A stretch of DNA of 8,687 bases from an uncultured Fimbriimonadales bacterium (GCA_937925775.1 CALAMM010000130.1:1-8687); one strand, 5' to 3'; positions 1 through 6,353 are shown, counted from the first letter of the stretch. Made by a program: numbers and translations. Notes: generated from the letters alone by a model not told the origin.

Positions 1-1
1 C

Positions 2-28
2 AGGGGGAACCTAAAGGAGGGGGTACCT
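2..28. repeat. short imperfect direct repeat (11 nt, two copies)
   Basis: AGGGGGAACCT at 2-12 recurs as AGGGGGTACCT at 18-28, with one mismatch and a 16-base period. Only two copies are present and the window edge cuts off the context, so this may be chance in a purine-rich stretch or part of a structured RNA that begins upstream. Confidence 0.3.
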
Positions 29-74
29 GCACCTACTTGGTTATTGGCGTAGGGGCGCACCTGCGTTCCGTGGA

Positions 75-99
75 TGGGCATTCTGCCCAAACGATTTTT
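75..99 (+). terminator. possible weak intrinsic terminator upstream of efp
   Basis: TGGGCA at 75-80 and TGCCCA at 84-89 form a perfect 6-bp stem around a TTC loop. Five bases later comes a run of five T (95-99). This resembles a rho-independent terminator for a plus-strand transcript that starts left of the window. The stem is short and the T-run is displaced and also forms part of the next hairpin, so the call is tentative. Confidence 0.35.
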
Positions 100-138
100 C
101 GAACACCCTCAGGGCTTAGGAGGGAGTTCGGAAAATCG
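92..138. repeat. long inverted repeat / stem-loop upstream of efp
   Basis: The arms are 92-110 and 120-138, each 19 nt, around a 9-nt loop (111-119). Read as RNA, 18 of 19 positions pair, one of them a G-U (99 with 131), with a single A-A mismatch (105 with 125). The outer stem is T-rich on the left arm and A-rich on the right, so there is no trailing U-tract in either direction. That argues against a classical intrinsic terminator. It lies about 60 bases upstream of the putative efp -10 element, so it is more likely a 3' structure of an upstream transcript or a DNA palindrome for a protein than part of the efp leader. A small stem (GGGT 139-142 with ACCC 147-150) follows directly. Confidence 0.6.
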
Positions 139-196
139 GGGTTGCTACCCAAAAGACACAAAACCGCCCTGCACCGACCTTACCAAGTTCCAAGAA

Positions 197-204
197 GGTA
201 CAAT
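197..204 (+). promoter_or_regulatory. putative efp promoter -10 element
   Basis: GGTACAAT at 197-204 contains a -10-like TACAAT at 199-204, ending 24 bases before the efp start codon. No convincing -35 hexamer lies 16-18 bases upstream. The same GG-preceded element occurs before the other three transcription-unit starts in the window, which raises confidence. Transcription from here would give a leader of only about 17 nt. Confidence 0.4.
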
Positions 205-228
205 CATGCTGTTCTGAGGAGGTAAAGC

Positions 229-798
229 ATGGTCGATACGAGCGACTTCCGCAGTGGGTTGAACATCATTATAGACGATGAAATACATACGATCTTGGAT
301 TATCAGCAGTCGCATCAGGGGCGCGGCAGCGCGATTGTGCGGGTGCGTCTGAAACGCTTGCGCGACGGCGCGATTTTCGAGCGCACCTTCAAATCGGGCG
401 AGCGGTTCCCCCAAGCGTACCTCGAGCGCAAACAGATGCAGACCCTCTACCGCGACGGCGACGAGTGGGTCGTGATGGATACCCATACCTTCGACCAGAT
501 TCATGTGCCCATCTCGCAGTTCGGCGACGGCGCGAAGTTCCTCAAAGACGGTATGGAGGTGTATCTGCTCTACTTCAACGACCAAATCGTCGGCGCGGAT
601 GTGCCCGACTTTGTGGAGCTGACGGTGGTGGAGACCGACCCGAACTTTCGGGGCGACACGGCGTCAGGCGGCTCGAAGCCTGCAAAACTCGAAACGGGCG
701 CAGTGATTCAGGTTCCGTTCCACATCGAAGTGGGAGATGTTCTCAAAGTCAACACGCGGGAAGGGGTTTATGTGGAGCGCGTGCGCAAGGGTGGCTAA
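229..798 (+). CDS. efp: elongation factor P
   Basis: EF-P binds the ribosome between the P and E sites and promotes peptide bond formation at polyproline stretches. The 189-residue product has the usual family length and three beta domains: a KOW-like domain I (about 1-64), OB domain II (about 66-126) and OB domain III (about 131-185). The late signature GDTASGGSKPAKLETG (142-157) followed by VQVP-like residues is characteristic. The start is supported by a strong Shine-Dalgarno, GAGGAGGT at 216-223, 5 bases before the ATG. The domain I loop that reaches the peptidyl-transferase centre reads HQGRGSA, so the tip residue is Arg32 and not the lysine modified by EpmA/EpmB in enteric bacteria. Arginine also occurs here in Thermus EF-P (unmodified as far as I recall) and in EarP-rhamnosylated EF-Ps. 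No earP is visible in the window. The gene stands alone and is convergent with the GH130 gene. Confidence 0.97.
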   Translation: MVDTSDFRSGLNIIIDDEIHTILDYQQSHQGRGSAIVRVRLKRLRDGAIFERTFKSGERFPQAYLERKQMQTLYRDGDEWVVMDTHTFDQIHVPISQFGDGAKFLKDGMEVYLLYFNDQIVGADVPDFVELTVVETDPNFRGDTASGGSKPAKLETGAVIQVPFHIEVGDVLKVNTREGVYVERVRKGG

Positions 799-910
799 CC
801 GTTCGTTGGTTCCTACGCCACTTTGGCGGAGAGCCGCGTCCTCGTGAACGGCTTGGTCGGGACCTGCGCTGGGCTTGATTTGCGAGGTTTGTGAGCGTGC
901 GCTGAACCGC
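799..910. other. convergent intergenic gap, possible weak bidirectional terminator
   Basis: This 112-base gap separates the ends of efp (+) and the GH130 gene (-). It contains a small perfect hairpin, CGCCA-CTT-TGGCG at 816-828, and a wider inverted pair CCGTTC (799-804) / GAACGG (846-851). Neither is followed by a T-run on either strand, so termination here would be weak or factor-dependent. No other gene is apparent. Confidence 0.3.
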
Positions 911-1987
911 CTACCGAACCGCCGCGGCCAACTCGCCTTTGGCAACCGCGAGCAACTCGTCCATCGTGGTTTCGGCGACGGCGACGGAGCGGTCAGCCAC
1001 GCCGTAATAAATCAGCCAGCGTCCGTCGTCCATCGGCGTCAGCCCCGTGGGGAACACCACGCGCTCGAAGAACCCGCTGACCTCGTAGTCCTCAGAGGGA
1101 GCGATTAGCGGTTCGTGCGAGCGGAAGAGGACTCGATGCGGTTCCTCCAGATCCAGCAGGGCGACCCCTGCACAGTAGCCGTCTTTCGCGTTCACGCCGT
1201 GATACACCATCAGCCAGCCTTCGGGCGTCTCCACAGGGGGCGCACCCGCGCCGATGCGCCTCGAATCCCAGTGGTGGATGCGCGGCGCCATCAGGAACTG
1301 GTGGTCGCCCCAGTGAAGCAAGTCGGGCGAGTAAGCCACCCACATATTCGGTCCGTTGAACGCGGACGCCCCTGTGCGATGCATCGCCACATACCGCCCC
1401 TTCACCTTGCGCGGGAACAAAGTCACATTTTTGTTCTCATGATGCAAAATCAGTCCCAGTCGTCGGAAGGTTTTGAAGTTTTCCGTGCTGGCGATGCCGA
1501 CACTGATACCATAGCGCGAGACCGCAGTGTACGCAAGGTAGTACACGCCCTCGATTTGTGTGATACGGCAGTCCTCGATGCCGTACTCTTCGTACTTTGT
1601 TTCAGGGAACAGGGTGGGCGTCTCGTCGATGGTGAAATGGATGCCGTCTTTACTGCGTGCGAGGCGCAGGTGCGAGATGGAGCTGAGGTAGGTGCGCCCT
1701 TCATAGACCACCGCACGCGGGTCGCTCAGGTCGGTCAGTGGTGAGTGGCGCGGGAAGGTGAGAATCTCCAGTCGAGGCGTGTCGGCGCAGTTGGGATTCA
1801 GGATGGGTACGCCCACGAGGTCGGGGTCGTCCAGAATCGGTCGCTCCGCCACGCGCAAGAGCAAGATAATCTCATCGCCCAATCGTGTCGCGCCTGGGTT
1901 GAATGCGCCGATGACCTCCAGATTCGGTGCTGAAGGGGTCACCATTTCGGGCGTGATAATCGGATTTTCCGCCACCCGCTTCGCCAC
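911..1987 (-). CDS. glycoside hydrolase family 130 protein (beta-mannoside phosphorylase-like)
   Basis: GH130 enzymes are five-bladed beta-propellers, mostly cytoplasmic, that phosphorolyse beta-mannosides; some members are hydrolases. Visible signatures in the 358-residue product are NPGAT (30-34), DPRAVVYEGRTYL (89-101), YGIEDCRIT (135-143, with Asp139 as the likely general acid of the usual EDPR motif), SPDLLHWG (220-227), RIGAGAPPVETPEGWLMVYHG (starting at 244) and WLIYYGVAD (324-332). Arg204 and His263 are basic residues at places compatible with phosphate binding, which favours a phosphorylase over a hydrolase, but the substrate (mannobiose, mannooligosaccharide, mannosylglucose) cannot be assigned. 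The start is GTG at 1987: AAGGAGGT (2003-1996, minus strand) lies 8 bases upstream. The frame stays open a further 111 codons upstream, but that part overlaps holA and has no family resemblance. It is the last gene of the operon, five bases after holA. Cys140 replaces the common proline of EDPR. Confidence 0.9.
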   Translation of the reverse strand: MAKRVAENPIITPEMVTPSAPNLEVIGAFNPGATRLGDEIILLLRVAERPILDDPDLVGVPILNPNCADTPRLEILTFPRHSPLTDLSDPRAVVYEGRTYLSSISHLRLARSKDGIHFTIDETPTLFPETKYEEYGIEDCRITQIEGVYYLAYTAVSRYGISVGIASTENFKTFRRLGLILHHENKNVTLFPRKVKGRYVAMHRTGASAFNGPNMWVAYSPDLLHWGDHQFLMAPRIHHWDSRRIGAGAPPVETPEGWLMVYHGVNAKDGYCAGVALLDLEEPHRVLFRSHEPLIAPSEDYEVSGFFERVVFPTGLTPMDDGRWLIYYGVADRSVAVAETTMDELLAVAKGELAAAVR

Positions 1988-1992
1988 AGATT

Positions 1993-3114
1993 CTAACCTC
2001 CTTGTAAGTGAGACGGCTGCGCTGGCTCGCCGTCCGTAGTGAGCCTGACAATGAGTCTTTCCATAATTTCGGCGGCGTTCACACTGGGGCGTAGCCCTTT
2101 GAGGGCAAGATCGGCTTCCCAGATTGCGTGGAACGCCGTACAGAGTTGCGCTAAGCTCAGCCGCTCTGCCTGTTTCAGCAGCCGATCTTGCAAGAACGGC
2201 TGTCGGAGAAGCGTTTGTTGCACATCGGGGTCTTTGGGCAGTTTCTGGGCAACCTCTGGGTCGATTCGGTTGGGCTGCTTGACGGGCTGCTGCGCCTGCA
2301 AGAGCATGCGCACGCCCCACAGCAGCCGATATTGCCGAGCAATCAGCGCGAGGGTTTTCATCGCCGCCTCCTCAGCGCGGGTTCCTGACTGAAACATCAG
2401 GCGCAGCTGGCGCATCGCCGCGCGGGTGTCGCGGGCAACCACCGAGTCGACCAGTTTGAACACCTGCGCCTGCTGGGATGGGGCGACCACCATATCGATA
2501 TCCAGACGACTAATCTCGTGGTGAGGTTCCACGAAGAGGATTACCTTCTCCAGCTCGGCGAGGGCGTGTTCGGCAACGCCGTCGGTGAGGGTCTGGAGAT
2601 ACTCGGCGTCTTCGGGGCGCAGGCGTTTCCCCGATTGCTGAGCGATTTCGACCAATCGGCGGGTAAGCGTTGCGCCTGTGAGGGGCGCCAGCTTGACGAC
2701 CGTGCCGTGTTTTTCGACCGCTTTGACGAGCGTGTTCCACGCCGCTTTTGCGCCCTCGCTCTCTTCGGCAGGGCTGGGTAGCAGGACGAGGCAGGCGAAG
2801 GGCGGGATTTGCTCGATTAGCCGCGCGAGATTCTGCAGCTCCGCCGCATGGTAGCGATTGACAGCGTGCAGGAGTACGAGCCGTCGCGCCGACTCCATCG
2901 GGATGGTCTGCACAAGCGCGCCCAACGCGGCGGTGGGGGTTTCGCGGGCGTCGAGAACTGTTTCGTCGATACTGTGCGGCTCGAGGGACAAGGCGCGGCG
3001 CAGCTGCGTCAGAAACTCGCGCTGCAGCACAGGCTCCTCTCCTTCTATCAAGTAGACAGGCGCGGGGGCGCGCCAATCGCTCGCCTTGAGTTCACCGTAT
3101 CGCTTAACTGCCAT
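1993..3114 (-). CDS. holA: DNA polymerase III subunit delta
   Basis: The delta subunit opens the beta sliding clamp within the clamp-loader complex during replication. The 373-residue product has normal family length. The N-terminal AAA-like domain begins with YLIEGEEPVLQREF (21-34), the usual 'YLIyGeE' opening, here without a functional P-loop, as expected for delta. The middle helical region contains LTDGVAEHALAELEKV (176-191). The C-terminal collar domain begins around VFKLVDSVVARDTRAAMRQL (218-237) and includes ALIARQYRLLWGVRML (256-271), matching the family pattern 'la.q.r.ll..k.l'. The ATG overlaps the stop of the transglutaminase-like gene by 11 nt (ATGGCAGTTAA). Only a weak AAAAGG precedes it, so translation is probably coupled to the upstream gene. 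Confidence 0.93.
   Translation of the reverse strand: MAVKRYGELKASDWRAPAPVYLIEGEEPVLQREFLTQLRRALSLEPHSIDETVLDARETPTAALGALVQTIPMESARRLVLLHAVNRYHAAELQNLARLIEQIPPFACLVLLPSPAEESEGAKAAWNTLVKAVEKHGTVVKLAPLTGATLTRRLVEIAQQSGKRLRPEDAEYLQTLTDGVAEHALAELEKVILFVEPHHEISRLDIDMVVAPSQQAQVFKLVDSVVARDTRAAMRQLRLMFQSGTRAEEAAMKTLALIARQYRLLWGVRMLLQAQQPVKQPNRIDPEVAQKLPKDPDVQQTLLRQPFLQDRLLKQAERLSLAQLCTAFHAIWEADLALKGLRPSVNAAEIMERLIVRLTTDGEPAQPSHLQGG
1996..2003 (-). promoter_or_regulatory. Shine-Dalgarno for the GH130 gene, embedded in the end of holA
   Basis: On the minus strand AAGGAGGT at 2003-1996 forms part of the last three sense codons of holA, which stops with TAG at 1995-1993. The GTG of the next gene is at 1987. 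Ribosomes finishing holA would pass over this site, so translational coupling is likely. The site decides the start of the downstream gene. Confidence 0.75.
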
Positions 3115-5185
3115 AGACCTTTTGCCGTCCCAGATCGATTAGCCTTAGGATAAGCCGTGCGAAGCCAAGTTCCTGCAGGATTTGATGTTGGATTTGCTTG
3201 GTTTGGCGGGCGACTTCTGGCTCCAACGCCGCGCTGTGTGGGGGCGCGGCGTAGAAGTATTCGAGCAGCATCGGCGTCAGCGCGTCCAGCATCGGCGCGG
3301 CTGCGCTACCGCGCTGGCGTAGGTGAGCGACAGCGTGGTGGAGGTACGCTCGTGGCGTCTGTCCCACCGCAGGCGGCGCTATCCCCATCAAGCGCAACGC
3401 GAACACCAGTTGCTGATAGAGTCGCTGCGCACGATGTGCAGGCATGCGCCGCGCGATGCCCAAACGCGGTCCAACCAGCAGCGACAGCATCGCCAGCACC
3501 ATCGCAGCGATTAAGATATCCAGCACGCGCTGCAACCACTGCCGACGCGCCTGGTGTGTCAATTCGTCCGTCTGGGGCATCGCATCGGAGCCAGCATTCA
3601 CCACCGGCGCGTTCCGCGTGGCATCGAACGCTACCCAGCCGATGCCGTCGAAAAAGACCTCTGTCCACAGGTGGCGATGCTCCTCGCGCACGATGTATTC
3701 CCCCGTGTCGGGGTCGCGCTCCTGCAAAATGAACCCCGAAACGACCCGCGCGGGGATGTCGGCATGCAGGCACAACACAGCCAGCGCGGTCGCGAACTCG
3801 ACGCAGTAGCCCTGCTTCGCTTCAAAGAGGAAATACTCCACCACATCGATCTCAGGCGGATACGCCTCCACATTCAAGTTGTATGCTGTGTTCTGCTCAA
3901 TATAGCGCACCAGTGCCATTACCTTGTCGTATTGCGTGGGTTGGTGCTGTGTGAGCCGACGCGCCAGCTCCGCCAGTTTGGGGCGGAACACACTCTGAGG
4001 CAGTTGGATTGGAAGGCGGAGCGCGAGGGGGTAATGAGGCGGCGACGGGGGTGTTTTGCGGAGGAGCCGAGGGTCTTCTGTGGGCCAATAGGCGGTTACC
4101 GTATAGCGCTCCCCCGCGCTGAGCGCATTGGGGCTCACTACTGCGCCGATAGGACGCACATAGTAGAGGTCGCGCACGGGGGCTGCGATTTCCAGCGGAT
4201 AGCCTGGCACATAGAGGCTCCGATGCCAGCCGTTGCTCAGGGAAATCGTGGCGGTGACCCGCTGCGAGGGAGGCGGTTCATAAGGGCGCGCGAGCGAGAA
4301 GACCCCTGCACGCGGGCTGAACATCGCCTCATAGAACACCCGCCCCCGATTCCAGCCGCGCCCCGTATAAGCGTTGTAGGACTCCATCCGCAGGTAGGAT
4401 GGCTTCGCCGCCCCTTCCAGACGCACGCGCATGACCTCCATCTTACTCAGGGAGGCAGCCCCTGCCCCCACTTGCAGCTCGGGCATCGTTTCCGAAGGGA
4501 GCGTGGAGCGTAGGTTCGGTCGGAAGGGCATCCCCACCACCATCGTGGAAATCAACTGCCCTGCCGTATGCGCCATCAACGGCGTCAGCAAAAAGGCAAC
4601 AATCCCTGTCAGCCCGCCCGTCGCAAACACCGTGCGCAGCGCGTAGCCCGTCTCTAACCGCTCTGGACGCCCCCACTCCAGCCGATGGCTCGCCAACATC
4701 AAAAACAGCATCGACAACAACATCAGCACGAAGAGCCACAAAACCTGCGTCGCCAGCATGTAGGTGGCAACCAACCCGAACAGCGCCAACGCGGGCACGC
4801 TCTGGAACACCAGCGAACTCATCGAAACCATCAACGCGCTGCGCAAACACAGATACCACAAAAACGAGAGGCTCAAGTAGGTCTCGATAGTGGGGTCGGT
4901 CCCCAGACCGACGAAGCTGTTGAGGTAAGATTGTCCCATCAGCGCCAGGAACGCCAGCGCGCCGTCCGCAACTCCCAACGCGAATCGGATGTTCTCCGAG
5001 AGCGGGAATCGGCTCGCCCACGCGCTGAGGAGAGTCCCCAAGGTCAACAGCACCAGAAACGGCGCAGCGGAGAACTCCGTCACCCGCGCTAACTGCACCA
5101 CCAGCACGCTTGCCAGCGTAAGCAACCACACGGCGCCGTACGCCGCAATCGGCGGCGCTGTCCCAGCCGTTCGTTCCTGCGCCAT
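3104..5185 (-). CDS. TgpA-like membrane transglutaminase-family protein (DUF3488/DUF4129 type)
   Basis: This 693-residue membrane protein has a papain-like transglutaminase domain exposed outside the membrane. The N-terminal part (about 15-205) carries roughly six or seven hydrophobic segments, as in the DUF3488 N-terminus of TgpA. An extracytoplasmic region follows (about 205-545). The catalytic triad is visible: Cys461 in GYCVEFATA, His505 in EHRHLWTEV and Asp521 in GWVAFDATR. A further membrane span lies at about 551-572, followed by a cytoplasmic DUF4129-like tail with PRAYLHH. Pseudomonas TgpA is essential and related proteins cluster with MoxR ATPases and DUF58 proteins; neither partner is seen here. 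The substrate is unknown. It is the first gene of the minus-strand operon. The ATG at 5185 has no Shine-Dalgarno and lies only 13 bases after a -10-like TAGAAT, suggesting a leaderless or near-leaderless message. Confidence 0.9.
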   Translation of the reverse strand: MAQERTAGTAPPIAAYGAVWLLTLASVLVVQLARVTEFSAAPFLVLLTLGTLLSAWASRFPLSENIRFALGVADGALAFLALMGQSYLNSFVGLGTDPTIETYLSLSFLWYLCLRSALMVSMSSLVFQSVPALALFGLVATYMLATQVLWLFVLMLLSMLFLMLASHRLEWGRPERLETGYALRTVFATGGLTGIVAFLLTPLMAHTAGQLISTMVVGMPFRPNLRSTLPSETMPELQVGAGAASLSKMEVMRVRLEGAAKPSYLRMESYNAYTGRGWNRGRVFYEAMFSPRAGVFSLARPYEPPPSQRVTATISLSNGWHRSLYVPGYPLEIAAPVRDLYYVRPIGAVVSPNALSAGERYTVTAYWPTEDPRLLRKTPPSPPHYPLALRLPIQLPQSVFRPKLAELARRLTQHQPTQYDKVMALVRYIEQNTAYNLNVEAYPPEIDVVEYFLFEAKQGYCVEFATALAVLCLHADIPARVVSGFILQERDPDTGEYIVREEHRHLWTEVFFDGIGWVAFDATRNAPVVNAGSDAMPQTDELTHQARRQWLQRVLDILIAAMVLAMLSLLVGPRLGIARRMPAHRAQRLYQQLVFALRLMGIAPPAVGQTPRAYLHHAVAHLRQRGSAAAPMLDALTPMLLEYFYAAPPHSAALEPEVARQTKQIQHQILQELGFARLILRLIDLGRQKVYGS

Positions 5186-5198
5186 CAGTCGTTATACG

Positions 5199-5206
5199 AT
5201 TCTACC
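5199..5206 (-). promoter_or_regulatory. putative promoter -10 element of the transglutaminase-holA-GH130 operon
   Basis: On the minus strand GGTAGAAT (5206-5199) sits 13 bases before the ATG at 5185. Initiation about 7 bases downstream would leave a leader of only about 6 nt, without a Shine-Dalgarno. TTGTGA upstream is only 13 bases away, too close to be a normal -35. The element matches the GGTA(N)A(A/C)T pattern of the other promoters in the window. Confidence 0.4.
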
Positions 5207-5254
5207 CCAACCGAAGTTCACAACCCACTTCCTCCGCCCAATCGTCAAAAACTG

Positions 5255-5263
5255 TGGTATACT
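5255..5263 (+). promoter_or_regulatory. extended -10 promoter for the LTXXQ/Spy-like gene
   Basis: TGGTATACT at 5255-5263 fits the sigma-70 extended -10 form TGnTATAMT, which does not need a good -35; none is seen at the expected spacing. It ends 35 bases before the ATG at 5299, giving a leader of about 28 nt that carries the strong AGGAGG at 5285-5290. It is divergent from the minus-strand operon promoter 50 bases away. Confidence 0.55.
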
Positions 5264-5298
5264 TTGTAAGGGAAACCATCCCACAGGAGGAGACCGTT

Positions 5299-5973
5299 AT
5301 GAAGCAAGTAAGCCTAATCGCAACCATTCTGGCTTTGGTAATGCTCGTGCCGTCGTGGGCGCAGGAGACACCTGTAGAGAAGGACTCTAAGGGACCTGTC
5401 GTGCAACCCCAACCTCAGGCGACGCCCGCCCGCGGCGATGTGCTTACCCCTGCGAACTTGGCAACACGACTGAACCTGAACGAGGAGCAACGCGCACGCA
5501 TCGAGGGACTCTGGAAGCAATACAACGATCGGAGCGAGCAGATTCGGCGCGACACTTCGCTGACTTCCGAGCAGCGCATCGCACGCCTGCGTCAGGCACG
5601 CGAGGAGTATGTGCGCCTCATCCGCTCCGTCCTCAACGAGGAACAACTCAAAAAGTTCGAGGCGTTGTTGGAGGAGCAGTCGCCCGCGCTCAGCAGTCTC
5701 GCCAATATGCGCCTGACGCCAGAGCAAATGGAGAAAATCCGCGAAATCGTACAGCGCTACAACAAAATCCGCCAGCAAATCACCAACGACCCTTCGCTCA
5801 CGCCTGACCAGCGCTCGCGCCGCCTGCAAGAGGTCAACCAGCAGATGCTCCAGGAAATCCGCAACGCGCTCCCCAAGAACCTGCAGGAGCAGTGGGACAA
5901 GGCGCTGAAGCGCGACCAGCAGAGCGAGAAGAAAGACGAGAAAAAAGAAAGCACCCCGCCCCAGAATCTCTGA
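5299..5973 (+). CDS. secreted LTXXQ/Spy-CpxP-like helical repeat protein
   Basis: This 224-residue protein begins with a signal peptide (MKQV, a hydrophobic stretch to about 19, and likely cleavage after Ala21 in PSWA-QE), so it should act outside the cytoplasm. A Pro/Gln-rich linker (about 31-50) leads to two helical repeats, 58-127 and 137-206, that align without gaps at an offset of exactly 79 residues. Each has L(N/T)xEQ, an IxxxxxxYN segment, DxSLTxxQR and IRxxL. The LTxxQ pattern and high charge recall Spy/CpxP periplasmic proteins, which are chaperones or stress sensors; I infer only a similar fold. The last 18 residues are rich in Lys/Glu followed by a Pro/Gln end. The start at 5299 is chosen because AGGAGG (5285-5290) is 8 bases upstream and the signal peptide begins there; 15 extra in-frame codons to 5254 would overlap the promoter. 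It is monocistronic and divergent from the transglutaminase operon. Confidence 0.8.
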   Translation: MKQVSLIATILALVMLVPSWAQETPVEKDSKGPVVQPQPQATPARGDVLTPANLATRLNLNEEQRARIEGLWKQYNDRSEQIRRDTSLTSEQRIARLRQAREEYVRLIRSVLNEEQLKKFEALLEEQSPALSSLANMRLTPEQMEKIREIVQRYNKIRQQITNDPSLTPDQRSRRLQEVNQQMLQEIRNALPKNLQEQWDKALKRDQQSEKKDEKKESTPPQNL

Positions 5974-5995
5974 ACTGGTTCCTATCTCACTCACT

Positions 5996-6023
5996 GGGGT
6001 GCGGCGACCCACATCCGCGCCCC
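5996..6023 (+). terminator. GC-rich stem-loop after the LTXXQ-like gene
   Basis: GGGGTGCGG (5996-6004) pairs with CCGCGCCCC (6015-6023) over nine positions including one G-U, with a 10-nt loop, 22 bases after the stop codon at 5971-5973. The following sequence is pyrimidine-rich (CCACCCTCTTCC) but has no T-run. It is placed like a terminator or a 3' stabilising hairpin, though without the canonical tail. Confidence 0.4.
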
Positions 6024-6041
6024 ATACCACCCTCTTCCTGC

Positions 6042-6236
6042 TCACAAGGGCGCATTCAACCTGTTGCAGAGGAGCAGGCGTTGCGACGCGCACGCGCCGC
6101 GCTCAAAGCCACCTCTCCCATGCTGAAGCCCATACGAACGGCGCTCGCCGTTGACCACCCGCCCTTTGAGGTTGAAAACGAAAGACCCCGTGGGTTTGAG
6201 GACACGCTTGAGCTCTGCCGCGATGGGCAAAAACCA
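6042..6236 (-). pseudogene. remnant of a site-specific DNA methyltransferase (N6/N4 Mtase type)
   Basis: Reading the minus strand from 6236, the frame begins WFLPIAAELKRVLKPTGSF and continues VFNLKGRVVNGERRSY, to about 6132. This closely follows the internal block of N6-adenine/N4-cytosine methyltransferases of the PF01555 type, where 'L.RVLKPTGSF.lNIK' precedes 'VV.GERH.YV'. After the tyrosine the similarity vanishes and the frame ends at a TGA at 6044-6042. The upstream flank lacks the catalytic (D/N/S)PPY block and the S-adenosylmethionine FxGxG motif. At about 35 recognisable residues it cannot be a working enzyme. It is probably a residue of a lost modification gene or of mobile DNA. No restriction gene is nearby. 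Identification rests on my recall of the motif order, not on a search. Confidence 0.55.
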
Positions 6237-6353
6237 TTTCTTGCGACCGTTGCACGGACGAGGCTCTAAACGGCTCCATCGCCGATGAAGTAGACCTTGC
6301 CGTCGTTCAAGAGGCGTGGGGGCGCGTCTCCGCTACCGCGCCCTTTGCAAGAC

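Noticed and set aside
1..225. Frame 1 on the plus strand is open from the window edge to a TAA at 223-225, which could be the end of an upstream gene.
   Set aside because: The translation resembles nothing I recognise, runs through three hairpins and the efp -10 element, and ends inside the efp Shine-Dalgarno. Chance openness is likely at this GC level, though the missing upstream sequence leaves some doubt.
1988..2320. An N-terminal extension of the GH130 frame by 111 codons.
   Set aside because: The extension overlaps holA in another frame, is low-complexity Ala/Arg-rich and has no GH130 similarity. A good Shine-Dalgarno and GTG at 1987 give the expected family start.
3554..4513. A 319-codon open frame on the plus strand opposite the transglutaminase-like gene.
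   Set aside because: It is antisense to a gene with clear catalytic motifs and has the Arg/His-rich composition typical of an opposite-strand shadow.
5254..5298. An earlier in-frame start for the LTXXQ-like protein at 5254.
   Set aside because: It would begin within the extended -10 element and put 15 residues, including charged ones, ahead of a clean signal peptide. The ATG at 5299 has an AGGAGG at the right distance.
5314..6093. A 259-codon open frame on the minus strand opposite the LTXXQ-like gene.
   Set aside because: Its Leu-rich composition is the mirror of Gln/Glu/Arg-rich codons in the repeat protein. It has no recognisable domain and no ribosome binding site of note.
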